DNA of 64,000 bases from Pseudalgibacter alginicilyticus (GTDB lineage Bacteria; Bacteroidota; Bacteroidia; Flavobacteriales; Flavobacteriaceae). The notes beneath the pieces were generated by a model. It had not been told where the DNA came from and searched no databases. It saw only the letters and a program-made list of their open reading frames with translations. Positions 27,148-36,156 of the stretch are shown piece after piece; position 1 is the stretch's first letter; the number at the start of each line of letters is the position of its first letter. The DNA is taken from assembly GCF_001310225.1 (NCBI RefSeq), contig NZ_CP012898.1:2356001-2420000 (forward strand). Direction: 5' to 3'. A program made the position numbers and the translations under genes.

Positions 27148-28128
27148 TTAGGGATTGTTCATTTTAGCCACGGCAATACCAGCTTCACCTGCAACAGAAT
27201 AATATAAATAAACATCATTATTATCTATAAAAATAGCTGGATCTCTTAACTCATGCACACGATTTTTAGCAAAACCTTTTACTGATTTTTTAATAGGAAG
27301 TTCAGCCCCTTCATACGCCATTTCCGATTTTAAAACCTCTGATACGGGTCCTGCTTTCCAACTTTTCCAATCGCCTTCTGAAAGATTAACAACTGTTTTT
27401 AAAATCCGTTCTGGTGCATCGCCTTTTTGCGAATAATAAACCACCAAGTGATCTCCCACAACGGTTACAGCTGTATGCCTAGCGTTGGGTAAAATATTGC
27501 TGCCTTTTTTGTAAACTTTATCATCACTTTCACGCTTAAAAAAAGTTCCAAATGATAACGCATACGTCTCATTATTATAATTAAAAACACGAAAGTATGA
27601 AGGCCCTAAAATCGTATCAGAAGCTAAAAAATCTAAACCATTTTTAGAAGTACTTAAAAATGATTTTTGTAATTTGCTGTCAGGTAATTTTCCATGAAAA
27701 TACATTTTAATTGTTTTTGTTTTTTCATCAACTATAACATCTGGAGATGCTATATGACCTGCTGCAGCGGTTTTACTTAACTGAAGCACACCCGGTTTAT
27801 AAATCGTCCATGGTCCAGTAGGACTATCAGCATACGCTAACCTTATAAACTTACCATGATGGTGCGCAAAATACATATAGTATTTCCCTAAAGGGTTTTC
27901 AATCCAATGAGGAACTTTTATAACAGAAGGCCCATTTATATTTTCACCTATCTTACCTTCTAAGCCTTCCATTTCTGGATAAATCATTGGATTTTTTTCT
28001 GAACGAACAAAAACACTTTCATTCCAATCTTTTATATTAGAAGTAGATACACAAGCTGTTGCTCCTATTAAAATAATAAAACAACAAAACCAATACGATT
28101 TATTTGTAAACATAAATTTATTTTTCAT
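27148..28128 (-). CDS. Five-bladed beta-propeller glycosidase candidate (GH43/GH117-like), lipoprotein
   Basis: About 326 residues from ATG 28128, with a lipoprotein signal ending GATAC. The sequence shows propeller repeats: GKYYMYFAHHHGKFIRLAYA, DSPTGPWTIYKPG, HIASPDVIVDEKTKTIKMYFHG, LGPSYFRVFNYNNETYALSF and LRDPAIFIDNNDVYLYYSV. Asp and Glu residues at the starts of blades (GHIASPDV, YEGAELP, HELRDPA) could be catalytic as in clan GH-F or GH117, but I do not recognise a defined family. The start overlaps the end of the GH-A gene upstream by a few bases, so the two genes are translationally coupled. Its pairing with an agarase-like enzyme hints at exo-cleavage of the products. Confidence 0.7.
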   Translation of the reverse strand: MKNKFMFTNKSYWFCCFIILIGATACVSTSNIKDWNESVFVRSEKNPMIYPEMEGLEGKIGENINGPSVIKVPHWIENPLGKYYMYFAHHHGKFIRLAYADSPTGPWTIYKPGVLQLSKTAAAGHIASPDVIVDEKTKTIKMYFHGKLPDSKLQKSFLSTSKNGLDFLASDTILGPSYFRVFNYNNETYALSFGTFFKRESDDKVYKKGSNILPNARHTAVTVVGDHLVVYYSQKGDAPERILKTVVNLSEGDWKSWKAGPVSEVLKSEMAYEGAELPIKKSVKGFAKNRVHELRDPAIFIDNNDVYLYYSVAGEAGIAVAKMNNP

Positions 28129-29551
28129 TTTTATCAAAGTATTCTATTAGGCTATAAACATTAATATTTAACGCTTTCATTTTTTCCATCATTGGTGTCC
28201 AAATTTCATATTCATTACTAACAATACCCTTATTAGCATCTACATTTGAAGGATCTACACCTTTAGCGGTTGGATCATTATCTTGATATTTAAAATAATG
28301 CCATCCAACACAATTTTTAGATTCTAATAAAGCAAGGTTATAGTTTTGATAAAACAAACCACGGTCTTTTTGTGTTCGTACTATCCAACCTGCACCGCTA
28401 GTATTACCCATTCCTGAATCTTCGCCTTTAACGTAATATTCAGATATTATAAATGGTGTATTTGACCATTTTTCCCAATTAACAACATCTTCATTATCTG
28501 GGGTCCAATGATTGTAATAATTGATTGAAATAACATCCAAGTATTTACCAACGGTTTTCATAAATTGAGGATAATTTCGTTCCGTACTATAAAAACGTGA
28601 CCCTATAAACATGTGATTTGGATCGTATTTTTTAATGGCTGCTGAAACAATTGAAAAATAAGTATCTGCAACATAGGCCATAAATGTTTCTCTATGTTTA
28701 TCTATAATCTCCTCTTGATTTATATTGTTATCCTTTAGCCATTTTTTTGCAGCCAAATAGCCATAATCATCTTTTGGTAACGCCAAATAATTATCGATTG
28801 CCTTAAATTTAAATGGCATTTCATTATCTGAAAAATGTCCAAATAAGTTTGGGTCATCTTTATACTTTAATAGTTTTTTTGCATGTTCATCACAAAAAGT
28901 CTTAAAATCAGGATCAAAAACAAATATAGCATCATTTGTATATCCAATATGACCAGACTGTTGGTGTGTACCTCCACGTTTACGTCCATAACTACTCATA
29001 AAATTCCAGTTAACCGTATATTGCAATGGCTTTTCTAAAGTTTTATTGGCTTCAACTATTGCTTCCACATCACTCCAAGAACCTGCGCTATTAAAACCAT
29101 TATTTTGTAATAATTCTATGGTTTCATTTATCCACTTCTTTTTAGATCCAAACTTTTCTGTAAAAGCTTTTTTTGTTCTTATTGATTTTCCCGTATTTAT
29201 ACTGTTTATCGCTATATTAAAATATTTATAACCCAATGGATCTATACCCCACCAACGATCACCCATTTTTTTCACATGAAAAAAACCTGTTGCATGACTT
29301 GTTTTATGTTCTAACGACCCACCATATTTACTTACTTTAGGTAAGTTTGTTGAAACTTCAAAACCTTTAAGTAACTCAATGGTACGAGTTTTAAATGGTT
29401 TGTAATCTTTATAACTTCTAGTACCATCTTTATGATATATTTTTGTTTTAGCATCAACTAAAGTAAACGCTTGGCCTGCATTATTTTGAGCAAATACTTT
29501 AATATCATTCCATATAAATAAAATAACTATTACAAATAGTATTCTTTTCAT
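28118..29551 (-). CDS. Clan GH-A glycoside hydrolase, agarase-like (GH50/GH42-related)
   Basis: About 477 residues from ATG 29551 (MKRILFVIVILFIWNDIKVFAQ, signal peptide). ATG 29558-29560 is an alternative start three codons upstream that overlaps the previous stop. After a short N-terminal beta part (GFFHVKKMGDRWWGIDPLGYK) comes a TIM barrel. The acid/base Asn-Glu pair is in LFGHFSDNEMPF and the nucleophile Glu in NTPFIISEYYVKGEDSGMG. GHFSDNEM and ISEYYVK match the pattern of GH50 agarases and neighbouring uncharacterised GH-A proteins. The predicted reaction is retaining hydrolysis of a beta-linked galactan-like chain. Family assignment is by motif and remains open. It overlaps the genes on both sides. 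Confidence 0.75.
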   Translation of the reverse strand: MKRILFVIVILFIWNDIKVFAQNNAGQAFTLVDAKTKIYHKDGTRSYKDYKPFKTRTIELLKGFEVSTNLPKVSKYGGSLEHKTSHATGFFHVKKMGDRWWGIDPLGYKYFNIAINSINTGKSIRTKKAFTEKFGSKKKWINETIELLQNNGFNSAGSWSDVEAIVEANKTLEKPLQYTVNWNFMSSYGRKRGGTHQQSGHIGYTNDAIFVFDPDFKTFCDEHAKKLLKYKDDPNLFGHFSDNEMPFKFKAIDNYLALPKDDYGYLAAKKWLKDNNINQEEIIDKHRETFMAYVADTYFSIVSAAIKKYDPNHMFIGSRFYSTERNYPQFMKTVGKYLDVISINYYNHWTPDNEDVVNWEKWSNTPFIISEYYVKGEDSGMGNTSGAGWIVRTQKDRGLFYQNYNLALLESKNCVGWHYFKYQDNDPTAKGVDPSNVDANKGIVSNEYEIWTPMMEKMKALNINVYSLIEYFDKNEK

Positions 29552-29552
29552 G

Positions 29553-31070
29553 TTATTCATTTTTTAATGTTAAATAATCAGGCCATACTGTTTTAATAAC
29601 TTCTTCGGCTTCTGATTTAGAAAAATCATTTCGTAAACCAATTTTTCTAACCTGATTGATTGTTGACTTTAATTGTTTTTCATCCTTTTTACTATGGATA
29701 GATTCAAATTCTGAAAAGTCAGAAAATTCACTTCCATACAATACATTCCCTACAAATGAGTTGTTAGTTGTTGCTCCTAATTTTAAAAAATTTGTAGTGC
29801 CCTCATTATAAAAAACATTATCCTTTATTATTGTTTTATCAGGCCAAATATCTCCCCAATGCTTGTACCACATCATAACATCATCAACTTGAGTGTCTGT
29901 TACAAAAAGGTTGTTAGAAATTTCAGTATTAGTAATGTTTCCTGAAAAGCGTATCATATGATGTTTTTCATCCTGAAAAACATTATATCTAACAATTGTA
30001 CCGTCATTAAATGCATTTTCTACTTCACCCCAAGAGCAAACCAACAAGCCTCCCCAATCATTATGATGACTAAAATTGTATTGTATGATGGTATTTTTAC
30101 ATAAATAATCGCTATCAAACCCACTAGCGTCAATATCGCCTTCATTATAGATCGTGTAAGCTGCTTCATTAAATTGCCATAATGCATTATCACAATTATA
30201 AGGGTATGAGGCATTACCAGTAGTTTTTAAACTATTTCTAACAAACAAATTGTATTGCACTAAAGGTGAATTTGCTACACGTGTAACTAATCCATTTCCT
30301 CCAATGTTTTCAAACTTTGAGTTTTCAATAACAATATTATAACTTGGATACCAATTATTGATTCTTCCATCAACACATAACTCACCAAAATTGGAGGTCA
30401 TATCTCGTATGCGCCAAAAAGACTGGTTAATAAAGCCCCCTCTATCAACATTTATAAAGTGACAATTATTAACATAAATACCATCAAAATTTGTAGGTAT
30501 TCTATTTTCAGGAATACTATCTGCAATAATATTAAAAAGGAGTCCGCCATTAGTACGTAATTTTAAAGTACCATTAACATCACTAATTTTTACATTTTCA
30601 AATTTAAAATCACGTAAAGTCCCTATGTCTTTTGCTAAAACAAGAATACCTGCTTTTTTTACTGGTCTGTCAGGGTTTCCTTTTTCAAAATTCCTAATTT
30701 CAATATCTCTAACCTCCCAATATTCCTGATTAAAAAGGATTAAACTTGCCGACAAAAAATCAGTATCTCCCTTTTGCCCTTCGGCATCAATTACTGGCAA
30801 ATCGCCATTACCATAGGATCCTATAACAATTCTATTTCCAGCTTTACCATTACCCTGTGGCCTGAATATTCCTGACCATTGTCCGCCTCTTTTAAAAAGG
30901 ATAGTATCTCCAGGTAAAAACCTAATTGTGTTAACCTTATTTAAAGTTTTAAAGGCAGTAACCTCACTTATACCGGAAAAATTATCATCTCCTAAAACAT
31001 TATCTACATAATAATTAGTTTGAGCCTGACAGATAAAAGTAACGCAGAATAAAAACAGAATATTTTTCAT
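29553..31070 (-). CDS. Right-handed parallel beta-helix protein, candidate polysaccharide-degrading enzyme (paralogue 2)
   Basis: A 505-residue secreted beta-helix protein (signal about 1-16), very similar to the catalytic-like part of the next gene (31084-33402): TNYYVDNVLGDDNFSG, FKRGGQWSGIFRPQGNGKAG, GNASYPYNCDNALWQFNEA, DASGFDSDY and FSHHNDWGGLLVCSWGEVE. Unlike that neighbour it stops after the beta-helix, with no DNRLRE module and no T9SS tail, so it should stay in the periplasm rather than be displayed. The invariant Asp cluster DASGFDSD and the His pair are candidate catalytic or calcium-binding residues. The gene is 13 bp after the neighbour and clearly arose by duplication. No CAZy family is recognised. 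Confidence 0.85.
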   Translation of the reverse strand: MKNILFLFCVTFICQAQTNYYVDNVLGDDNFSGISEVTAFKTLNKVNTIRFLPGDTILFKRGGQWSGIFRPQGNGKAGNRIVIGSYGNGDLPVIDAEGQKGDTDFLSASLILFNQEYWEVRDIEIRNFEKGNPDRPVKKAGILVLAKDIGTLRDFKFENVKISDVNGTLKLRTNGGLLFNIIADSIPENRIPTNFDGIYVNNCHFINVDRGGFINQSFWRIRDMTSNFGELCVDGRINNWYPSYNIVIENSKFENIGGNGLVTRVANSPLVQYNLFVRNSLKTTGNASYPYNCDNALWQFNEAAYTIYNEGDIDASGFDSDYLCKNTIIQYNFSHHNDWGGLLVCSWGEVENAFNDGTIVRYNVFQDEKHHMIRFSGNITNTEISNNLFVTDTQVDDVMMWYKHWGDIWPDKTIIKDNVFYNEGTTNFLKLGATTNNSFVGNVLYGSEFSDFSEFESIHSKKDEKQLKSTINQVRKIGLRNDFSKSEAEEVIKTVWPDYLTLKNE

Positions 31071-31083
31071 TTTATAAAGCCTC

Positions 31084-33402
31084 CTATTTTTTAATTATTT
31101 TTTTAACACTTAAATCGCCTTTAACGTCCTTAACATGAACAAAATAAACACCTGTTTTAAAATTAGAAACATCAACAGTTAAGTTATTTGAACTTATATT
31201 ATGATTATTATAAAGTAAGCTTCCATTAATTGAAAATATTTTTACATTGCTTATTTCCGAATTTAAAGTTTCTACAGTAAATAAACCTTGTGTTGGATTT
31301 GGATAGACAGCATATTTAGATTCAATTAAATTATTATTTTCTACACCTAAAGTTGAGTCTTCTATAATACTTAAATAAGCTGCTATTCCTGTGCCTTCGT
31401 TTTCAACAAACTCTTTAGTAATAATTTCATAAGCATTACTGGAAGACGTGGCAGCTGATAAATTAAAAGAAACAATATCATCGCCTGCTTCAATTTGTTG
31501 TTGGATATAACTGGTAACATTAATATGTCCATCTTGAAAAACATTGCCAGTATCACCAGGTGTAGAAAAGCTTCCTATTAATGATGATGGCACTGGTGCA
31601 TTATTCCAAGTTATACCTCCTTCCGTCCAAGTATCATCTAAAACTTCTCTAACGTTAATATTAAAGTCAGAATTATTATTAGTTCTATTTCCAGAAACAT
31701 GTAATATAGCAGAGCTAATTGAGCTAATATCTTCAATATCGAATTTTAACCAAATCTCTCTTATGTATTCTGCATTGTTATTACTGCTCTCCTTTATCTC
31801 CATAAGGGGCCCATTAAGATTATTAGCAGCATACGTACCTCCTCTTACATAACTATCCTCTTTTACAGGAACATTAGCTATAGCAGGAACGTCTATTAAT
31901 GATGATGTAACACCTTGATCCCACATAATATTAATAACATTTTCAGCTTGTGATACTAAAAATTCGCTTCGATTACCAATAGCACGTATTAATTCTAATT
32001 TTGTTTCTAAATCTATTTGATCTTCACTTTGGCTGGGTATGAAATCTGTAAAATCATCAAACTCATTTCCAAATAGCGTATTTCCTAAAAACGAATTATC
32101 AATAGTACTACCAATAGTTAAAAAATCAGTGGTGCCTTCATTATAAAAAATATTATTATTAACCTCTGTTTTCGCTGGCCATATACCTCCCCATTCTTTA
32201 TACCACATCATTTCACTTATTTTAGTATCTGTTATAAAAACATTTTCAGATATCTCTGAATTAGTTATGTTTCCTGAGAACCGAATCATATGATTTGTTT
32301 CATCCTGAAAAATGTTTTTATGTACCACCGTACCGTCATTAAAGGAATTTGTAAGACCTCCATTAGAACAAACCAATAATCCTCCCCAATCATTATGATG
32401 ACTATAATTGTATTCTATAGTAGTATTTTTACACATATAATCACTATCAAACCCACTGGCATCAACATCCCCATCATTGTATACGGTATAGCAAGCTTCA
32501 TTGTATTGCCATAATGCATTGTCACAATTATATGGGTAAGACGCATTACCTGTAGTTTTTAAACTGTTTCTAATAAATAAATTGTGTCGTACTAATGGTG
32601 CATCAGCAACACGTATAACCAATCCATTTCCTCCTATATTTTCAAATTTTGAATTTTCAACAACAATATTATAACTCGGATACCATCTATTGGTTGTTCC
32701 ATCTAAGTTTTCTTCACCAAAACTTGAAGTCAAATCTCGTCGGCTCCAATATGATTGATTTAGAAAACCTCCACGATCTACATCCAAGAAATAACAATTA
32801 TTTACATGAATACCATCAAAATTCGTTGGTAATCTATCTGCAACTTTGCCTGTACCAATATCAAAGAAAATGCCTCCATTTTCTCTTGTATCCAAGGTTC
32901 CGTTTACTTTGTTAATTTTTACGTTCTCGATTTTGAAATCATGTAATGTTCCATAATCTTTTCCTAAAACTAAAATACCTGCTTTATCAATAGGATCGCT
33001 TGGGTTTCCTTGCTCAAAGTTTCGTACTTCTATATCTCTGATTTCCCAATATTCTTGATTAAATAAAATAATAGCTGCAGACATATAATCTGTATCATAT
33101 ACTTGGCCTTCAGCATCAATTATTGGTAAATCACCATTACCATAAGATCCAATTACAATTCTATTTCCGGCAGAACCGCTACCAAGAGGTCTTAGTGTTC
33201 CAGCCCATGTGCCTCCTTTTTTAAAAAGGATAGCGTCTCCAGGCAAAAACGTTATTGTATTTACCTTATTTAAAGTTTTAAAAGCAGTAGCTTCACTTGT
33301 ACCCGCAAAATTATCATCTCCTCCTTCACTATCTATATAATAGTTAGTTTGAGCCAGTATACATGTGGACCATAATAAGGTAAAAAGTAGTATTTTTTTC
33401 AT
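31084..33402 (-). CDS. Secreted beta-helix protein with DNRLRE/CBM96-like module and T9SS tail (paralogue 3)
   Basis: A 772-residue three-part protein. Residues about 18-490 are the parallel beta-helix shared with paralogues 1, 2 and 4 (GNASYPYNCDNALWQYNEA, DASGFDSDY, YSHHNDWGGLLVC). Residues about 510-675 form a DNRLRE domain (VKEDSYVRGGTYAANN, REIWLKFDIEDISSISSAIL, DDTWTEGGITWNNAP), a beta-sandwich related to CBM96 carbohydrate-binding modules. Residues about 695-772 are a type A T9SS sorting domain (YAVYPNPTQGLFTVETL to GVYFVHVKDVKGDLSVKKII). The protein should therefore cross the outer membrane and be secreted or surface-attached, making it a good candidate for the first attack on the polymer. 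It heads a run of short-spaced genes. Confidence 0.88.
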   Translation of the reverse strand: MKKILLFTLLWSTCILAQTNYYIDSEGGDDNFAGTSEATAFKTLNKVNTITFLPGDAILFKKGGTWAGTLRPLGSGSAGNRIVIGSYGNGDLPIIDAEGQVYDTDYMSAAIILFNQEYWEIRDIEVRNFEQGNPSDPIDKAGILVLGKDYGTLHDFKIENVKINKVNGTLDTRENGGIFFDIGTGKVADRLPTNFDGIHVNNCYFLDVDRGGFLNQSYWSRRDLTSSFGEENLDGTTNRWYPSYNIVVENSKFENIGGNGLVIRVADAPLVRHNLFIRNSLKTTGNASYPYNCDNALWQYNEACYTVYNDGDVDASGFDSDYMCKNTTIEYNYSHHNDWGGLLVCSNGGLTNSFNDGTVVHKNIFQDETNHMIRFSGNITNSEISENVFITDTKISEMMWYKEWGGIWPAKTEVNNNIFYNEGTTDFLTIGSTIDNSFLGNTLFGNEFDDFTDFIPSQSEDQIDLETKLELIRAIGNRSEFLVSQAENVINIMWDQGVTSSLIDVPAIANVPVKEDSYVRGGTYAANNLNGPLMEIKESSNNNAEYIREIWLKFDIEDISSISSAILHVSGNRTNNNSDFNINVREVLDDTWTEGGITWNNAPVPSSLIGSFSTPGDTGNVFQDGHINVTSYIQQQIEAGDDIVSFNLSAATSSSNAYEIITKEFVENEGTGIAAYLSIIEDSTLGVENNNLIESKYAVYPNPTQGLFTVETLNSEISNVKIFSINGSLLYNNHNISSNNLTVDVSNFKTGVYFVHVKDVKGDLSVKKIIKK

Positions 33403-33527
33403 TTGTTTAATTAGTTTATTTTTAAGTTTCTTCTTTAGTTGGTAAAGAGAGTAATTTTTATGAACTATAATTAGCTAAAACATTTAGCATAGGCTAACTA
33501 TTACCATAATAACTTATTAAGGTTTCA

Positions 33528-34652
33528 TCATTTTACATTATTTAGAATTTTTTCTTGTTGTATTACAAAATTATCAAAGTTATTGCCAGCCGAGGTAGTA
33601 TGCCATAAGCCTAAGTCATTTAAAGCTAAAAAGCCTTGTTTATCTAACAATTTTTTCTTGTCTTCAGACAACTTATGAGCTTCTATCAATACCTTATTGA
33701 GTCTTTTAATATTTTCAGGAACTGCAGGTATATTCGCTGAATTACTCTCAAATGCTTCCGACAAAACACGGCCCATGGATAGAACAGGTGTTTTTTTATT
33801 ACTGAGATTGGCGATGGTTGGAGCAATATCAATAATTTCACAATAGTCAAAGGTAGCTCCTTTCCTTACTCCAGAACCTACTATTAAAAATGGCGTTACA
33901 CTAGATGGTGGACTATAAGGTTCGTGCCAACCTTCATTAGCTTGTCCATGATCACTAGTTATCATAAGTACCGTGTTCTCCCATTTGTTAGTATCCTTAA
34001 GATATTGTACAAATAGCCCCAATTGACGATCTGCCTCTGTAATCGCTTTTCGATAAGTTGATTCCTTATGCCAAATATTGCGATGATAAGGCTCGTTTTC
34101 ACTCCAATTTTTTGATATCCTAAGTCCCTCTATTCCGGAACGTTGCAAATGAACACGCATAAACTTAGGATTAGACACTTCCATAATCTCCTTGGTTAGA
34201 TTAATAACCAAAGCATCAGGGTTAAAAGAACTTGAAACATAAGTTCCAAAACCGTCACTTACGTCTTGATAAGCACGTGCATTAACAATGAAAGCAGTTT
34301 CTTTATCCTTAAAAGAATGTTGTATCATAGATTCACGAATTCCATCTTTACCAATAAAAGGACTGCCTGTCATTAGCATAGGGTTGGGCATTGAACATGT
34401 CCATGGGTAAGTATCACTCTTTTCTGGATGTCCAGGAAGTGTTAAATGCATTTCTTTATAATAGGTTCCCTGAGTTTTAAGAGCATTAAAATTAGGCATA
34501 TCAATTCTTGCTGGACCTTCTACGGATAAACCGTCGATAATAAATAAAATAACACGTTCTGGTATAGGTTCATTTGTTATTGCATTATTCGTATTTACTG
34601 CAAAAACTAAAAAGGATACTAAAATAAAGTTTTTAATTTTTAAGACCATCAT
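33528..34652 (-). CDS. Alkaline-phosphatase-superfamily hydrolase without the sulfatase CxPxR motif
   Basis: A 374-residue exported protein (hydrophobic segment 7-22). Metal-binding motifs of the superfamily are present: VILFIIDGLS (D40), MITSDHGQANEGWHEP and later FDYCEIIDIAPTIANL. Where sulfatases have CxPSR, this protein has WTCSMPNPMLMTGSPF (T85, C86, S87), so it is not a standard formylglycine sulfatase. The nucleophile may be the Thr or Ser as in nucleotide pyrophosphatases/phosphodiesterases. Its length and place among sulfatase genes suggest a phosphodiesterase-like or derived desulfating enzyme acting on the same glycan. Substrate not known. Confidence 0.78.
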   Translation of the reverse strand: MMVLKIKNFILVSFLVFAVNTNNAITNEPIPERVILFIIDGLSVEGPARIDMPNFNALKTQGTYYKEMHLTLPGHPEKSDTYPWTCSMPNPMLMTGSPFIGKDGIRESMIQHSFKDKETAFIVNARAYQDVSDGFGTYVSSSFNPDALVINLTKEIMEVSNPKFMRVHLQRSGIEGLRISKNWSENEPYHRNIWHKESTYRKAITEADRQLGLFVQYLKDTNKWENTVLMITSDHGQANEGWHEPYSPPSSVTPFLIVGSGVRKGATFDYCEIIDIAPTIANLSNKKTPVLSMGRVLSEAFESNSANIPAVPENIKRLNKVLIEAHKLSEDKKKLLDKQGFLALNDLGLWHTTSAGNNFDNFVIQQEKILNNVK

Positions 34653-34717
34653 AATTTTGTTGGGTTATTGCATTTTAAATTTAATTTTTGATACTTTTTA
34701 AAGAAAGTCTAAGTGAA

Positions 34718-36070
34718 TTAATTAGATTTACTTTCTGGGATATACCTTGCTAAATTGGCTTTAATCTTGGACATGTTCTGATTTTCGGCAAGGTTTGTCC
34801 ATTCATTAGGATCCTTTTTGTGATCATACAATTCTTCGCTTCCATCAGCATACTTTATGTAGTGATAGCGCTCGTTTTGGACGGCGTAGCAATCTTCACC
34901 ATAACCCGTAACAGATGGATATGGCCATTCTCCTGATGGATTCTTTATTAGTGGTAGCAAACTTCTACCCTCATTTTTCGAATTCTTAGGCAACCCACTC
35001 ATTTCTAATAAAGTTGGATAAATATCAAGTAAGCTCACAACTCGATTACTACTTTTTCCCTTAGGAATACCGTGTCCAGCAAACAATAATGGCACGTGAG
35101 TAGACCGTTCCCACAAGGTTGCTTTCTGAATCGTGTTTTTTTCTCCCATATGATACCCATGGTCTGACCATAAAACAATGATGGTATTATCACTGTATTC
35201 ACTTTCTTCAAGCGCTTTAAGAACTTTTCCTATTTGATGATCTACAAAAGTGATTGAAGCCAAATAAGAATGAACAATACTTCTCCACTGGTCTGTTTCA
35301 ATAGCCCATTCTGTTCTTGGCATCTGATCCTTGATGTTTTTAAGCCCCATTTTTGGGATGTCATCAAGGTCATCTTTTTTATACGGTGGTAGTGTTATTT
35401 TTTCTCGGTCATACATATCCCACCATTTTTTTGGTACATACCATGGATTATGAGGTCGCAAAAAGCCAACCATAAGGAAAAATGGCTTGTCGTGTTTCTT
35501 GTTTAATTGATTAACAGCCCAATTAGCGGCTTGATGATCTGGCATTTGTTCATCACTTTCAGGATCCATAGCCCAATCTGTCATAGTACCATTTTGATGC
35601 CAATTTCTTTGCAACTTACCAAGTCCTGAACTAAAGAGCCCTCTTCCTCCAGAATCATCTAACGTGCCTTTTGGTAGATGACTGTGCAAAATTTTACCCA
35701 CTGCTAACGTTTTGTACCCATTATTGCGAAACCACGTATGCATAAGTTCAGACCCAAGTGCTTGTGTTGATTCTTGAACGTTATCGTCTTCATTTAAGCT
35801 TCCAGATAATTTATGAGGGTAAAATCCAGACATAACACTTGCTCTTGATGGTCCGCATACAGCATATTGACTATAGGCATTATTAAACACCGTACCTTGA
35901 TTAGCTAACTTATCAAGGTTTGGGGTGATAGCTCCTTCATATCGATTTGCATAAGATGGAAAATCATTCAAATCATCAACCGATATGAATAAAATATTCG
36001 GTTTCTCTTGTGCATATGAAAAATGAAAAAAAGTAATGAGGGTTATGAGTAAAAGTAGGTTGCTTTTCAT
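34718..36070 (-). CDS. S1-family sulfatase (iduronate-2-sulfatase-like)
   Basis: A 450-residue secreted sulfatase with a cleavable signal (1-20, ending SYA). Metal ligands D32-D33 are in FISVDDLNDFPSYANR and the formylglycine site is C72-G-P-S-R76 in SQYAVCGPSRASVMSG. VVLWSDHGYHMGEKNT and LLFAGHGIPKGKSSNRVVSL follow in the usual order, and YADGSEELYDHKKDPNEW ends the domain. It closely resembles the sulfatase at 24037-25464 but carries a cleavable signal in place of a lipobox, so it should be soluble in the periplasm. It lies 65 bp before the phosphatase-like gene and 86 bp after the next sulfatase. Confidence 0.93.
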   Translation of the reverse strand: MKSNLLLLITLITFFHFSYAQEKPNILFISVDDLNDFPSYANRYEGAITPNLDKLANQGTVFNNAYSQYAVCGPSRASVMSGFYPHKLSGSLNEDDNVQESTQALGSELMHTWFRNNGYKTLAVGKILHSHLPKGTLDDSGGRGLFSSGLGKLQRNWHQNGTMTDWAMDPESDEQMPDHQAANWAVNQLNKKHDKPFFLMVGFLRPHNPWYVPKKWWDMYDREKITLPPYKKDDLDDIPKMGLKNIKDQMPRTEWAIETDQWRSIVHSYLASITFVDHQIGKVLKALEESEYSDNTIIVLWSDHGYHMGEKNTIQKATLWERSTHVPLLFAGHGIPKGKSSNRVVSLLDIYPTLLEMSGLPKNSKNEGRSLLPLIKNPSGEWPYPSVTGYGEDCYAVQNERYHYIKYADGSEELYDHKKDPNEWTNLAENQNMSKIKANLARYIPESKSN

Positions 36071-36156
36071 TCCTTTATATTATTTATTTATCAACTTTAC
36101 CCATGTTTGAATAAAATTTATTATCAATAAAATTATTTTATATCACTGTTAGGTAT

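Noticed and set aside
33472-33500. TTAGC/GCTAA palindromic sequence upstream of the beta-helix gene at 33402
   Set aside because: It resembles the outer arms of the candidate HTCS operator but lacks the ATGTT-N9-AACAT core and there is no TAnnTTTG box at the expected distance.
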